The notes under the pieces are model-generated. The model searched no databases and was not told the origin of the DNA. It saw only the letters and a list, made by a program, of their open reading frames with translations. This document shows positions 1-7,763 of a stretch of DNA of 64,000 nucleotides, one piece after another. Made by a program: the position numbers and the translations under genes. The DNA is from Opitutaceae bacterium EW11 (lineage in GTDB: Bacteria > Verrucomicrobiota > Verrucomicrobiia > Opitutales > Opitutaceae). The stretch spans positions 310,001 through 374,000 of the forward strand of contig QAYY01000003.1 of assembly GCA_003054665.1 (NCBI GenBank), in the 5' to 3' direction. How positions within the stretch are numbered: the stretch's first letter is position 1; each line of letters starts with the position of its first letter.

Positions 1-912
1 GTCGTTGATCAGCGCTTCCAGCGTCACGCCGCTGCTGCCGATCATATCCACGAAGCTCCTTTGCTCCGTGGTGAGCGGAGTCTCCCTAAGGAGCTTCGTG
101 AATCCGATCACGCCGTTGATCGGCGTACGGATCTCGTGACTCACGACGGCGAGAAACTCACTTTTGGCACGGTCAGCAGATTCGGCCGCCTCTTTGGCGC
201 GAAACAGGGCAGCTTCCGCTTCCTTTCGGACGGTGATGTCGTGGCCGACAGCTTGGTATTCCATCGTCCGACCATCGGAGTCCTTGATCGCCCGATGCGT
301 CCATGTGAACGTTACTCGTTTCCCATCCACGGACGACAGCTCGTGTTCAAACGTCGCGGTCTCGGGAAGTTTCCCATCCGACTCGCGGGACGGTAAACCG
401 AGTTCGTTGAGAAGAAAGCGCTGCCCAATGAGCTCCTGCCGTTTTTTCCCAAAGAAGCGGAGGTATGCGCCATTGACGAACGTGAGCTTCCCGTCCGCGC
501 GGTAACGGCAAATGAGGTCGAGTTGGTCTTCGACGATGGCTCGGTAGCTGGCTTCCACTTTCTGAAGCGACTGCGCCATGCGCTCGATTTGGCGAGCGAG
601 TCCGATCACTTCGTCGTGCCCTTCGTCTTCAAACGGCGGCTCCGACGAAATGGTCGCGGCGACCTCTGTGCTATCGACCTTGTTTTTCGCTGCGCTGCCG
701 AGTTGCCGCAGTTGGTCGAGCAATGTGCGATCCCAAACGTAGCCTGTGAGAACGATCAGGATACAGCCAATCAGGGAGAGGCAGAGGACGTAGTACCCTT
801 GACCGAGTGTGTCTCGAATAGACTCCTGGGTAATGATTGCCACCAGGGCAACGACCAGCGTTAACGCCAACGAGAAAATCAGGATCGTTTTCCTGCGCAT
901 GGGGTTGGGCAT
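1..912 (-). CDS. PAS-domain sensor histidine kinase (3' end beyond window)
   Basis: Membrane sensor kinase of a two-component system, read leftward and cut off by the left edge of the window. The frame is open from an ATG at 912 to base 1. Two hydrophobic segments lie at about residues 7-27 and 35-55, so it should sit in the inner membrane with almost no periplasmic loop. A PAS domain follows (about residues 110-240; [15 protein letters not shown] is visible), then a HisKA H-box [13 protein letters not shown] with the phosphoacceptor His near residue 259. The ATPase domain and any receiver domain would lie outside the window. A second in-frame ATG at 900 (MRRKTILIF) is an alternative start; neither has a clear Shine-Dalgarno. 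The signal and the response regulator cannot be told from here. Confidence 0.88.
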   Translation of the reverse strand, partial: MPNPMRRKTILIFSLALTLVVALVAIITQESIRDTLGQGYYVLCLSLIGCILIVLTGYVWDRTLLDQLRQLGSAAKNKVDSTEVAATISSEPPFEDEGHDEVIGLARQIERMAQSLQKVEASYRAIVEDQLDLICRYRADGKLTFVNGAYLRFFGKKRQELIGQRFLLNELGLPSRESDGKLPETATFEHELSSVDGKRVTFTWTHRAIKDSDGRTMEYQAVGHDITVRKEAEAALFRAKEAAESADRAKSEFLAVVSHEIRTPINGVIGFTKLLRETPLTTEQRSFVDMIGSSGVTLEALIND

Positions 913-1051
913 AACGAAGACGTGATTTTGCTTCTGTACCTAGGGAAGTCTAAACAAAAACACTACAAATGACTGCAGCTTGAGAGAGGGGAGAATCGAG
1001 CCACGGAGGGGCTTCCGTGCTCGCGCTTGTTTTCACCGCGGATTTTGCGCA

Positions 1052-1654
1052 ATGTCCGAGACTATGTACAAAGCATGGTTGCGCGGCGCGCTTTTGTCTG
1101 TCGCGTGGTTCAGTTTAGCTCCGTTTTTACAGGCACAGGGCAATCTGGAACTCGCGAACCTGCGTGAAGATGTCCGGATGCTCTCACAACGCGTAGGTGA
1201 GTTGCAGCTACGCGTGGAACAACTCGAGCGCGAGAATCGCGAACTACGGGATCGTTCGAGCGCAGCGGGCCAAAACTACGCTACGCTCGCCCAGCTGAAC
1301 GAAGCCGTCGCCGATCTGAATCGAACAATCAAGTCCAGTGCCGCAACAACGAAGAACGAGACTTTGATGCAGGTCAGTGGACAGATGGAGAAGCTCGCCC
1401 AACAGACAAATGCCGCGATCGAATCGCTTGCGAAAGGTATCCACGCGGCAAATCGCTCGCCGGTGGCTGCACCGGCCTTCTCGGACGATTACCCGAAGGA
1501 GGGCGTGACCTACGCAGTCCAGAAAGGGGATACACTCGCTTCGATTGCGAAAAAGACCGGCGGGACTCCGAAAGACATCATCAACGCGAACAAACTCGCC
1601 GATCCTTCGAAGATTCAGGCGGGACAGACACTTTTTATTCCTGGAGGCAAATGA
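1052..1654 (+). CDS. Exported coiled-coil LysM protein
   Basis: Predicted secreted or periplasmic protein of about 200 residues. The chosen ATG gives a short n-region and a hydrophobic stretch (LLSVAWFSLAPFLQAQ) with an AQ-type cleavage site. The open frame extends upstream to 980 but that part is Arg-rich and not signal-like; an ATG at 1064 is also possible. A heptad-like Leu/Val/Glu coiled coil follows at about residues 30-65. The C-terminal 45 residues are a LysM module (YAVQKGDTLASIAKKTGG ... AGQTLFIPGG), a fold that binds peptidoglycan glycan chains. It lies 3 bp before parB, and the parB Shine-Dalgarno (GGAGG, 1643-1647) is inside its last codons, so the two are probably co-transcribed. 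Its partner and function are unknown; a cell-envelope scaffold role is inference. Confidence 0.85.
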   Translation: MSETMYKAWLRGALLSVAWFSLAPFLQAQGNLELANLREDVRMLSQRVGELQLRVEQLERENRELRDRSSAAGQNYATLAQLNEAVADLNRTIKSSAATTKNETLMQVSGQMEKLAQQTNAAIESLAKGIHAANRSPVAAPAFSDDYPKEGVTYAVQKGDTLASIAKKTGGTPKDIINANKLADPSKIQAGQTLFIPGGK

Positions 1655-1657
1655 ACC

Positions 1658-2611
1658 ATGGCTGCTCCTAAATCACGTCTCGGCCGCGGACTCGGCGGTT
1701 TGATCGCCAATGCCGCTCCCGCCTCGAAAACGGACACGGCCAAAACGCCGGCTGCGCCGCCGCCTCCTACGGCTCAGCAGCAGCAGCCTTCGGCGCCCCC
1801 GGCGCCGGGATTCCAGGAAGTTCCAGTGCAGGCCGTCGAGCCGAGTCCGTATCAACCCCGACGCGAGATTTCAGCCGAGCAGCTCAACGAATTGGCCGAG
1901 AGCATTCGGTCGGAAGGGCTCCTCCAGCCGATCGTCGTGAGAAAGCACGGCGAGAAGTTTCAGCTCATTGCTGGCGAACGCCGCTGGCGGGCTTTTCAGC
2001 TGCTCAAAATAAAGACGATTCCGGCCCGAGTCGTCGATGCGAGCAATGCCTCCTCGGCCGCATTGGGATTGATCGAGAACTTGCAGCGCGAAGGCTTGAA
2101 CCCGATCGAAGAAGCCTACGGCTACGCCAGCCTGATGCGGGATTTCGATCTGACTCAGGAGGCTGCGGCGGAACGCGTGGGTAAAGGGCGTGCGACCGTG
2201 GCGAACGCGCTCCGTTTGCTTTCACTGGACGGCGAGCTTCAGGGCTACCTTTCAAAGGGCCTGCTTTCCGTCGGGCATGCCAAGGTGCTCCTGGGGCTGG
2301 ACGATGCAGCGCAACGCGCGGTGCTTGCCCGGCGGGTGATCGAGGAGGGTTTGAGCGTTCGAGGAACGGAGAAGCTTGTCCTCTCGCACAAAAAGGCGCC
2401 GGGTTCGCCCGCTCCCGCCGCTTCCGCGTCCGGCCGCGCGGTGCCGCCGATGGAAGCAGCGGCCATTGCCAGCATCGAAAAGAAACTCACCTCCCATCTC
2501 GGTGCTCGTGTCGCGGTGAAACACACGCCGAAGCGGGGCCGGATTGTGATCGAGTATTCCGGTAACGAAGACCTTCAGCGCCTGCTGGAGAAGATCGGGG
2601 TGGAGGCCTGA
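1658..2611 (+). CDS. parB: ParB/Spo0J chromosome partition protein
   Basis: DNA-binding CTPase-type partition protein (317 residues) that loads at parS sites and spreads. The N-terminal basic patch SRLGRGLGGLIA is the usual ParA-stimulating motif. It is followed by a Pro/Ala/Gln-rich linker (about 15-50), then the ParB/sulfiredoxin-fold domain (about 55-130) with box II GERRWRA and the ALGLIENLQREGLNPIEEA segment. A helix-turn-helix (LTQEAAAERVGKGRATVANALRLL) comes next, and a C-terminal dimerisation domain ends in LQRLLEKIGVEA. The ATG at 1658 has GGAGG 10 bases upstream. No parA gene is present; the usual parA-parB pairing is absent, as the upstream neighbour is a LysM protein. I found no convincing parS palindrome in the window. 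Confidence 0.95.
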   Translation: MAAPKSRLGRGLGGLIANAAPASKTDTAKTPAAPPPPTAQQQQPSAPPAPGFQEVPVQAVEPSPYQPRREISAEQLNELAESIRSEGLLQPIVVRKHGEKFQLIAGERRWRAFQLLKIKTIPARVVDASNASSAALGLIENLQREGLNPIEEAYGYASLMRDFDLTQEAAAERVGKGRATVANALRLLSLDGELQGYLSKGLLSVGHAKVLLGLDDAAQRAVLARRVIEEGLSVRGTEKLVLSHKKAPGSPAPAASASGRAVPPMEAAAIASIEKKLTSHLGARVAVKHTPKRGRIVIEYSGNEDLQRLLEKIGVEA

Positions 2612-2619
2612 TCCTCCGA

Positions 2620-4491
2620 ATGTCGACCGCCGAATCCAACGCCGCGGTCGACCAGTTCCAGCGCTTCTCGCGCCGATGGGTAGCGGAACGTTTTCCGTTG
2701 CTCGGGGAGCTGCGCGCCTACGATCGAGGCAAGCTGAAGGCCGACCTGCTTGCCGGGGCCACGGTATCGCTCGTCTCGATACCACAGGCGATCGGCTTTG
2801 CGCTTACGGTGGGGCTGCCGCCTCTGATGCTGATGATGTCCGTCGTGATCGGCGGGCTGGTTTGTGCGCTGTTTTCGTCGTCGCGACATCTTGTTTTCGG
2901 CCCGACCAATTCGATCAGCATCATTCTCGCGGCGACGCTTTATTCATTTCGAGGACAGGGGTTGTCGGCCACGGAGCTGACACTGCTGCTGGCCTTCATG
3001 ATTGGTGTGTTTCAGCTTACCGCCGGACTGGCGCAGCTGGGCCGCCTGACGCAATTCATCTCACGATCGGTGATCATCGCCTACAGCACGGCGGTGGGCG
3101 TGCTTCTTATCGGCAGCCAATTGCCGCATTTGCTTGGAATGTCGGCCGGCGTTCGGGGGGATTTCTGGCTCACGCTGGCGCAGACGCTCGGGCGCCTCGC
3201 GACGTTCGATTTGAATCCTTACGGGGCGGCGATGGGGATAGCGACCGTGCTGCTGTTTTGGGCAATCGAGCGGTTCGTTCCGAAGGTTCCCGCCGAGCTC
3301 TTTGGATTGGTGTTCCTTTCGGTGTTCACGAGATACGGCGGGATTTCGTCCTTGGGAATCCGAACGATTGGTGACGAAGGGGCCTTGGCAGTGGCCGTCC
3401 CTTCGTTCATCGGGATTCCGCTCAACGCGACGGACGCCTCGGCGGTGACGCCGCTTGTCGGGGCGGCGCTCGCGATCTCGATTCTGGGCATGCTGGAGGC
3501 CGTCTCGATTTCGAAATCGCTCGCGGCCAAATCAGGCCAGCGTCTCGATTCGAATCAGGAGCTGGTCGCGATGGGATTGGCGAATATCGCGGCGAGCATC
3601 TATGGGGCGATGCCTGGTTCTGCTTCGTTTGCGCGCAGCGCCGCGAATTATCAGAGCGGGGGGCGAACCCAGATATCGGCGGCGTCGAGCAGTCTCATGG
3701 TTCTCGCCGCGCTGGCGCTGGTGTCGCCGCTTATCAACTACATCCCGGTTCCCAGTCTGGCCGCGCATTTGATTCGAATTGGCTGGAAGGTGATCCACAA
3801 GGACCAGATACGGATTGCCTGGCGCTCGACGCGGTCGGACGCGATCGTGTTTGCCGGGACCATGGCGTCCGCGTTTTTCCTCAAGCTCGACACCGCGATT
3901 TATGTCGGTATCGGCGTGTCGCTAGCGCTGTTCCTCCGAAAGGCGAGCGCTCCGTCGCTGGTTGAGTACGGATTCGACAGTGTCGGGAATCTTTCCGAGC
4001 TCGAGGACGGCAACCAAAGGAGAAACGCTGCGATCTCGATCGTACATGTCGAAGGTGAGCTGTTCTTCGGCGCAGCCGACCTGTTCCAGGAACAGGTGAG
4101 GCTGCTCGCCGACGACCCCCGGATACGGGTGGTGATTCTCCGGATGAAAAACGCCCGGCATCTCGATGCCACCTCCATTATGTCGCTCCTTCAGCTCCAT
4201 GAATACTTGCAGAAGAACGGCCGGTTTCTCTTGGTCAGTGGGATTAATCCCGACGTCGAAGCTGTCTTCCGTGGAAGCGGCGCTCTCGGGCAGATAGGTG
4301 AGGAGAATATTTTCCCCGCGGAGGCGAATCTGACGGCTAGCACCAAGAAGGCGCTTTTGCGGGCGTCGCATCTGCTGCAAACCCGTTCGGCGGACGTCCG
4401 TATTTTCTACGACCGCCATCGTGAGAAACTCCCCGTGTCGGCGAACGCGGCGGAGAATGGCACGAAGCAACCGGAAGAGTATCAGATCTGA
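2620..4491 (+). CDS. SulP/SLC26-family anion transporter with STAS domain
   Basis: Inner-membrane anion transporter of 623 residues. The N-terminal part has the SulP signature region (ADLLAGATVSLVSIPQAIGF) followed by ten or more hydrophobic helices to about residue 440. The C-terminal 150 residues form a STAS domain (IVHVEGELFFGAADLF ... VVILRMKNARHLDATSI), as in sulfate permeases and bicarbonate transporters of this family. In many STAS domains the residue at the Asp-x-Thr/Ser position can be regulated by phosphorylation; here the LDATSI motif is present. The substrate (sulfate, bicarbonate, dicarboxylate) cannot be told from sequence alone. It starts 8 bp after parB. No sulfate assimilation or carbonic anhydrase genes are adjacent, so context does not settle the substrate. 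Confidence 0.93.
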   Translation: MSTAESNAAVDQFQRFSRRWVAERFPLLGELRAYDRGKLKADLLAGATVSLVSIPQAIGFALTVGLPPLMLMMSVVIGGLVCALFSSSRHLVFGPTNSISIILAATLYSFRGQGLSATELTLLLAFMIGVFQLTAGLAQLGRLTQFISRSVIIAYSTAVGVLLIGSQLPHLLGMSAGVRGDFWLTLAQTLGRLATFDLNPYGAAMGIATVLLFWAIERFVPKVPAELFGLVFLSVFTRYGGISSLGIRTIGDEGALAVAVPSFIGIPLNATDASAVTPLVGAALAISILGMLEAVSISKSLAAKSGQRLDSNQELVAMGLANIAASIYGAMPGSASFARSAANYQSGGRTQISAASSSLMVLAALALVSPLINYIPVPSLAAHLIRIGWKVIHKDQIRIAWRSTRSDAIVFAGTMASAFFLKLDTAIYVGIGVSLALFLRKASAPSLVEYGFDSVGNLSELEDGNQRRNAAISIVHVEGELFFGAADLFQEQVRLLADDPRIRVVILRMKNARHLDATSIMSLLQLHEYLQKNGRFLLVSGINPDVEAVFRGSGALGQIGEENIFPAEANLTASTKKALLRASHLLQTRSADVRIFYDRHREKLPVSANAAENGTKQPEEYQI

Positions 4492-4613
4492 GCGGCGAAG
4501 GGCGGGGATTTGGGAAAGGCGCGCCGGAAGGGAGGGGGGATTCTTTGCCCTTCGGACCGGCTGTGACCGGCATTGACATCCCCTGGGGGGCTTTGCTCTT
4601 TTCACCCTTTCCA

Positions 4614-5009
4614 ATGAGCATTCTCATTAACTTAGCCACCGTCTTTCTGATCCTCATCTCTCTGTTCCTGATCCTTGTCGTTCTGGCTCAGAAGGCGAAA
4701 TCCGACGGCGGCATGGGGGCCGCCATGGGCGGTGGCATGGCGGAGGCAGCCTTTGGTGCGGATACCAGCAATGTTCTGACGAAGGCGACGATCAACGCGT
4801 CGATCGCGTTCTTCGTTCTCAGTTTTCTCATCTATCTCGGTCACGTGCATCAGCACAAACACGCGATTGCGGCCGGTGGAGCGTTGCCCACGCTCCCCGC
4901 GGCGCTGCCGCCCGCTTCGCCCGCCAGCTCGATTCCATCGTCTCCGGCACCTGCCAAGGCCGAATCCACGCAGGCTCCGGCCTCGACGCCCGAATCCAGC
5001 AAGAAGTAA
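4614..5009 (+). CDS. secG: Preprotein translocase subunit SecG
   Basis: Small auxiliary subunit of the SecYEG translocon, in the inner membrane. The ATG at 4614 gives a first transmembrane helix at once (ILINLATVFLILISLFLIL). The conserved loop LVVLAQKAKSDGGMGAAMGG and the AFGADTSNVLTKAT segment typical of SecG follow, then a second helix (SIAFFVLSFLIYLG). The C-terminal 50 residues are a Pro/Ala/Ser-rich tail longer than in E. coli SecG and probably disordered. The frame is open upstream to 4545 but that extension has no SecG features. Only 7 bp separate its stop from the GTG of the following exported protein gene. Confidence 0.93.
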   Translation: MSILINLATVFLILISLFLILVVLAQKAKSDGGMGAAMGGGMAEAAFGADTSNVLTKATINASIAFFVLSFLIYLGHVHQHKHAIAAGGALPTLPAALPPASPASSIPSSPAPAKAESTQAPASTPESSKK

Positions 5010-5016
5010 CCTCGTT

Positions 5017-5928
5017 GTGAGCTGGGCGTCCGCCAGGCGCAGAAGCTACTTTCTGAGGCAGACGACCGCGGTCGTCTGCCTTTTCTGTATTCTCGCCATA
5101 GCGCCTCCGGCACAGGCGCAGCCGCGCCGGTATCGTCCGGCACCCGAATACCTTCAACTCGGAAAGCCGGACCAGGAAGAGGGGAAACGCATTCTCCAGG
5201 AATTCAGGCAGCGGGGATTCTACGGCGGCGATTACTATCTCGATTTCGAGCTTCGAGTGATGCCGCGTCGGGGTGCCGAACGAACGGTTCCCGGCAGGAT
5301 GTGGGGGAGCCGCACGGATCTTGGGCCGATTTCCCGGGTGTCGGTCGCACCAGGTGTGAAAGGGCAGGAAGAACGCCTGTTGATTCAAAACGGGCCGTCC
5401 AGCTCGGTGTGGCGCTGGAAATCCGGCGAAGGCGCGGACTCCGCGCAGCTTTCCGAATCCGCGCTTTTCGACCGGCTGGCGGACACCGACGTGACGCCTT
5501 TCGATCTGGAACTCTCCTTTCTTTATTGGCCGGAATTCGTGTTTGAAGGTGTATCCAAAATGCGGGGGAGGCCTGCACACACCTTCCTCCTGTATCCACC
5601 GGCTGAAGTCGCCGCGGTGCGGCCCGACCTGACCGGCGTCCGTGTGTATTTGGATACTCAGTACCACGCGTTGGTGCAGGCCGAGCATATCGGACCGGAA
5701 GGGAAGGTGCTGAAAACGATGTCGGTGCTCGACCTCAAAAACGTGGATGGGCAGTGGATCGTGAAGTCCGTGGATCTCCGTGACGAAGCGACGCGAAACA
5801 AGACCCGATTCAGCGTGGTGGGAGCAGCAGTCGGGCTCGATTTCTCGAGAGGGCTTTTCGAGCCCGGAATGTTGACGGAGTCGATACGTCCTCCGGCGTC
5901 TGATCGGATCCGGAAAGTTGGACCCTAG
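5017..5928 (+). CDS. Exported LolA-like outer-membrane lipoprotein-sorting-type protein
   Basis: Predicted secreted protein of about 303 residues. The GTG at 5017 is chosen because it gives a coherent signal peptide: a basic start (ARRRSYFLRQ), a hydrophobic core (TAVVCLFCILAIAPP) and an AQA cleavage site. The mature part resembles the LolA-like family annotated as outer membrane lipoprotein-sorting proteins: a beta-rich domain with a C-terminal motif of the type VLDLKNVDGQWIVKSVDLRD, followed by a string of alternating hydrophobic residues. The family is related to LolA, but the true ligand is usually unknown. A perfect 26-bp palindrome with a following T-rich run lies inside the signal-peptide codons (5056-5081), between secG and the mature region. 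The open frame continues upstream inside secG, so the start is uncertain. Confidence 0.72.
   Translation: MSWASARRRSYFLRQTTAVVCLFCILAIAPPAQAQPRRYRPAPEYLQLGKPDQEEGKRILQEFRQRGFYGGDYYLDFELRVMPRRGAERTVPGRMWGSRTDLGPISRVSVAPGVKGQEERLLIQNGPSSSVWRWKSGEGADSAQLSESALFDRLADTDVTPFDLELSFLYWPEFVFEGVSKMRGRPAHTFLLYPPAEVAAVRPDLTGVRVYLDTQYHALVQAEHIGPEGKVLKTMSVLDLKNVDGQWIVKSVDLRDEATRNKTRFSVVGAAVGLDFSRGLFEPGMLTESIRPPASDRIRKVGP
5056..5088 (+). terminator. Perfect 26-bp palindrome plus T-rich run (terminator-like hairpin inside coding region)
   Basis: Bases 5056-5081 are a perfect inverted repeat with no spacer, each half reading AGGCAGACGACCG, followed at once by TTTTCTGT. As RNA this folds into a GC-rich hairpin with a short loop and a U-rich tail, the form of an intrinsic terminator for secG. 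It lies within the signal-peptide codons of the following gene if that gene starts at GTG 5017. It could act as an attenuator between the two genes; this is inference. Confidence 0.55.
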
Positions 5929-6107
5929 ACCCATCCGGGTGTATGGTATTCCCTCTAGGGGAAACCCCGAAAATGTAGGGCGATCCTCAGTACAGAGGCA
6001 CGCCAATCACGCAAGTTGTTGAAAATTTCGTTGCCCCCGAAGCCGTCGGCTCCTTGTTTGTAGTCCCGCAGTAAGACAAAACCCAAACGGTCTGGAACTG
6101 TATTGCC

Positions 6108-6437
6108 ATGGCTAAAAACAACACAAACGCGCCTTCACCGCTGACGTTTGACCTACCCCTGTCTCTCATCGGAAAGCTGACCGCACAGCAGAAGCAGCTG
6201 GGACTCAAGTCCACCAGCGAAGTGGTCCGCAAAGCGATCGACGAGTATAACTACGACAAATTCGAAGCCTCTTCTGAAGAGCACCGCCAGATTTCTGTCC
6301 GCCTTCCCGGCGACATGAAGGCGAAGCTCGGAAAATACGCCAAGAAGAAGAAGGTCAGTGTTGGCGAGCTCCTCCGCGTCGCGATCGACTCGCTGGAAGC
6401 TAAAGGTGCCAAGAAGGCCGCCAAGCGCGGTCGTTAG
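6108..6437 (+). CDS. Tandem ribbon-helix-helix protein
   Basis: Small basic protein of 109 residues with two ribbon-helix-helix-like repeats. Repeat one covers about residues 12-47: a beta-strand LTFDLPLSLIGKLT, then the helix STSEVVRKAIDEY. Repeat two covers about residues 60-98: ISVRLPGDMKAKLGKYA, then VSVGELLRVAIDSL. Each has the strand-helix-helix pattern of MetJ/Arc-type DNA-binding proteins, so a single chain could make a pseudo-dimer. The C-terminus is Lys/Arg/Ala-rich (GAKKAAKRGR), suitable for nonspecific DNA contact. It stands alone with 179 bp upstream and a hairpin-rich region downstream. No toxin gene is adjacent, so an antitoxin role is not supported; a transcription factor or nucleoid-associated role is more likely. 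The target is unknown. Confidence 0.8.
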   Translation: MAKNNTNAPSPLTFDLPLSLIGKLTAQQKQLGLKSTSEVVRKAIDEYNYDKFEASSEEHRQISVRLPGDMKAKLGKYAKKKKVSVGELLRVAIDSLEAKGAKKAAKRGR

Positions 6438-6452
6438 TCAGAAGCGTCGTTG

Positions 6453-6506
6453 GCGCCGGCTTGCGAGCCGGCGCTCGCGCTGAATACCCCACTGCCACGG
6501 CAGTGG
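6453..6506 (+). other. Two leader hairpins between RHH gene and aminotransferase
   Basis: Bases 6453-6474 form an 8-bp perfect stem (GCGCCGGC / GCCGGCGC) with a six-base loop. Bases 6489-6506 form a second 8-bp stem (CCACTGCC / GGCAGTGG) with a two-base spacer. Neither is followed by a T-run. They precede a third hairpin that is a proper terminator. Together they could be a structured 5' leader or simply the 3' end of the RHH transcript. Confidence 0.5.
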
Positions 6507-6525
6507 AAAGGGGCGCTTGCCTTTG

Positions 6526-6561
6526 TTGCGGGCGGACCTTTAGTCGTCGCCCGCAATTTTT
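6526..6561 (+). terminator. Rho-independent terminator abutting aminotransferase start
   Basis: Stem TTGCGGGCG (6526-6534) pairs with CGCCCGCAA (6548-6556) across a 13-base loop, followed by TTTTT (6557-6561). The next gene's ATG is at 6564, two bases after the T-run. It probably ends the RHH transcript, but the position leaves no room for a separate promoter unless transcription of the aminotransferase begins upstream and reads through, which would make it an attenuator. Confidence 0.75.
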
Positions 6562-6563
6562 GC

Positions 6564-7751
6564 ATGAGCACACAACCCTTGCCACTCTCGTCATGGGCAC
6601 AGAATATCGCGCCGTCGCCGACGCTCGCCGTTGATGCGAAGGCCAAGGCGCTTAAAGCCGCCGGAGAGGATGTTTGCGGCTTTGCTGCTGGCGAACCCGA
6701 TTTTGACACGCCGGAGCACATCAAGGAGGCATGCATCGCGGCGCTGAAAGCAGGCAAGACGAAGTATGCTCCAACTCCCGGTATCGAGGAGCTCCGTGCG
6801 GCGATCGCGGACAAGTATGCCTCCGACTACGGGCTCAAAGTGGGCTCTGGCCAGGTCGTCGTCAGTCCCGGCGGGAAGTTCTCCTGCTACCTCGCGATCC
6901 TTTCGGTCTGCAGCCCGGGCGACGAAGTCATCATTCCTGCGCCATACTGGGTGAGCTATCCTGAGATGGCGAAGCTTGCCGGAGCCAAGCCGGTGTTCGT
7001 GCTGGCGGACGACAAGACGGGATTCAAGCTGACTCCGGCCCAATTGGAGTCGGCGATTACGCCGAAGAGCCGGTTGCTGGTTCTCAACTCCCCGTCGAAC
7101 CCCACCGGTGCGGTATACACCCGGCAAGAAATGGAGGCGATCGTCGCTGTCGCGATGAAGCACAACCTCTATATCATGTCGGACGAGATCTACGAGCATC
7201 TCGTTTATGACGGCCAGAAGCACGTCGCGCCGGCCACGTTCAGCAAAGAAGTCGAAGCACGCACCATCATCGTTTCCGGGTTTAGCAAAACCTACTCCAT
7301 GACTGGCTGGCGACTGGGCACGCTGGTGGCACCCGCGCCAATCGCAAAAGCTGCGGCGGAGCTCCAGAGTCAGATGTCTTCCAATGCGACCACGTTTGCC
7401 CAGTACGGTGCGTTGGCTGCGCTCAAGGAGAAAGCCAAGACCCAGGCGGCGTTGCAGCAGATGCTGAGTGCTTTCGATCGTCGCCGGAAGTTTCTGCACG
7501 CCGAGCTGAACAGGATCCCCGGCGTCAGCTGCCTGCTGGCGCAAGGCGCGTTCTATCTCTTCCCGAATATTTCGAAGTTTGGCCTTTCGTCGTCGGATTT
7601 CTGCACTCGATTGCTGGAAAAGGAAAAGGTCGCGGCCGTCCAAGGGAGCGCATTCGGCGCTGAGGGCTTCCTCCGACTGAGCTATGCTACCAGCGATGAA
7701 ATCATCTCTAAAGGCGTCGCTCGGCTGGCGAACTTCTGCAAAACTCTCTAG
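6564..7751 (+). CDS. Class I PLP-dependent aminotransferase (aspartate aminotransferase type)
   Basis: Cytosolic pyridoxal-phosphate enzyme of 395 residues, most like the thermostable/Bacillus-type aspartate aminotransferases (class I, subgroup gamma). Visible signatures are the N-terminal [14 protein letters not shown], the PLP-ring contact region [12 protein letters not shown], the substrate segment [30 protein letters not shown], and the Schiff-base lysine in [16 protein letters not shown]. The ATG at 6564 matches the usual start; the frame is open back to 6450 but that part lies in the hairpin leader. Only 12 bp separate it from isocitrate dehydrogenase, so both may be co-transcribed. That would link 2-oxoglutarate supply with amino-group transfer. 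Exact amino acid preference cannot be read from sequence. Confidence 0.92.
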   Translation: MSTQPLPLSSWAQNIAPSPTLAVDAKAKALKAAGEDVCGFAAGEPDFDTPEHIKEACIAALKAGKTKYAPTPGIEELRAAIADKYASDYGLKVGSGQVVVSPGGKFSCYLAILSVCSPGDEVIIPAPYWVSYPEMAKLAGAKPVFVLADDKTGFKLTPAQLESAITPKSRLLVLNSPSNPTGAVYTRQEMEAIVAVAMKHNLYIMSDEIYEHLVYDGQKHVAPATFSKEVEARTIIVSGFSKTYSMTGWRLGTLVAPAPIAKAAAELQSQMSSNATTFAQYGALAALKEKAKTQAALQQMLSAFDRRRKFLHAELNRIPGVSCLLAQGAFYLFPNISKFGLSSSDFCTRLLEKEKVAAVQGSAFGAEGFLRLSYATSDEIISKGVARLANFCKTL

Positions 7752-7763
7752 CTGCTTCCTTTC

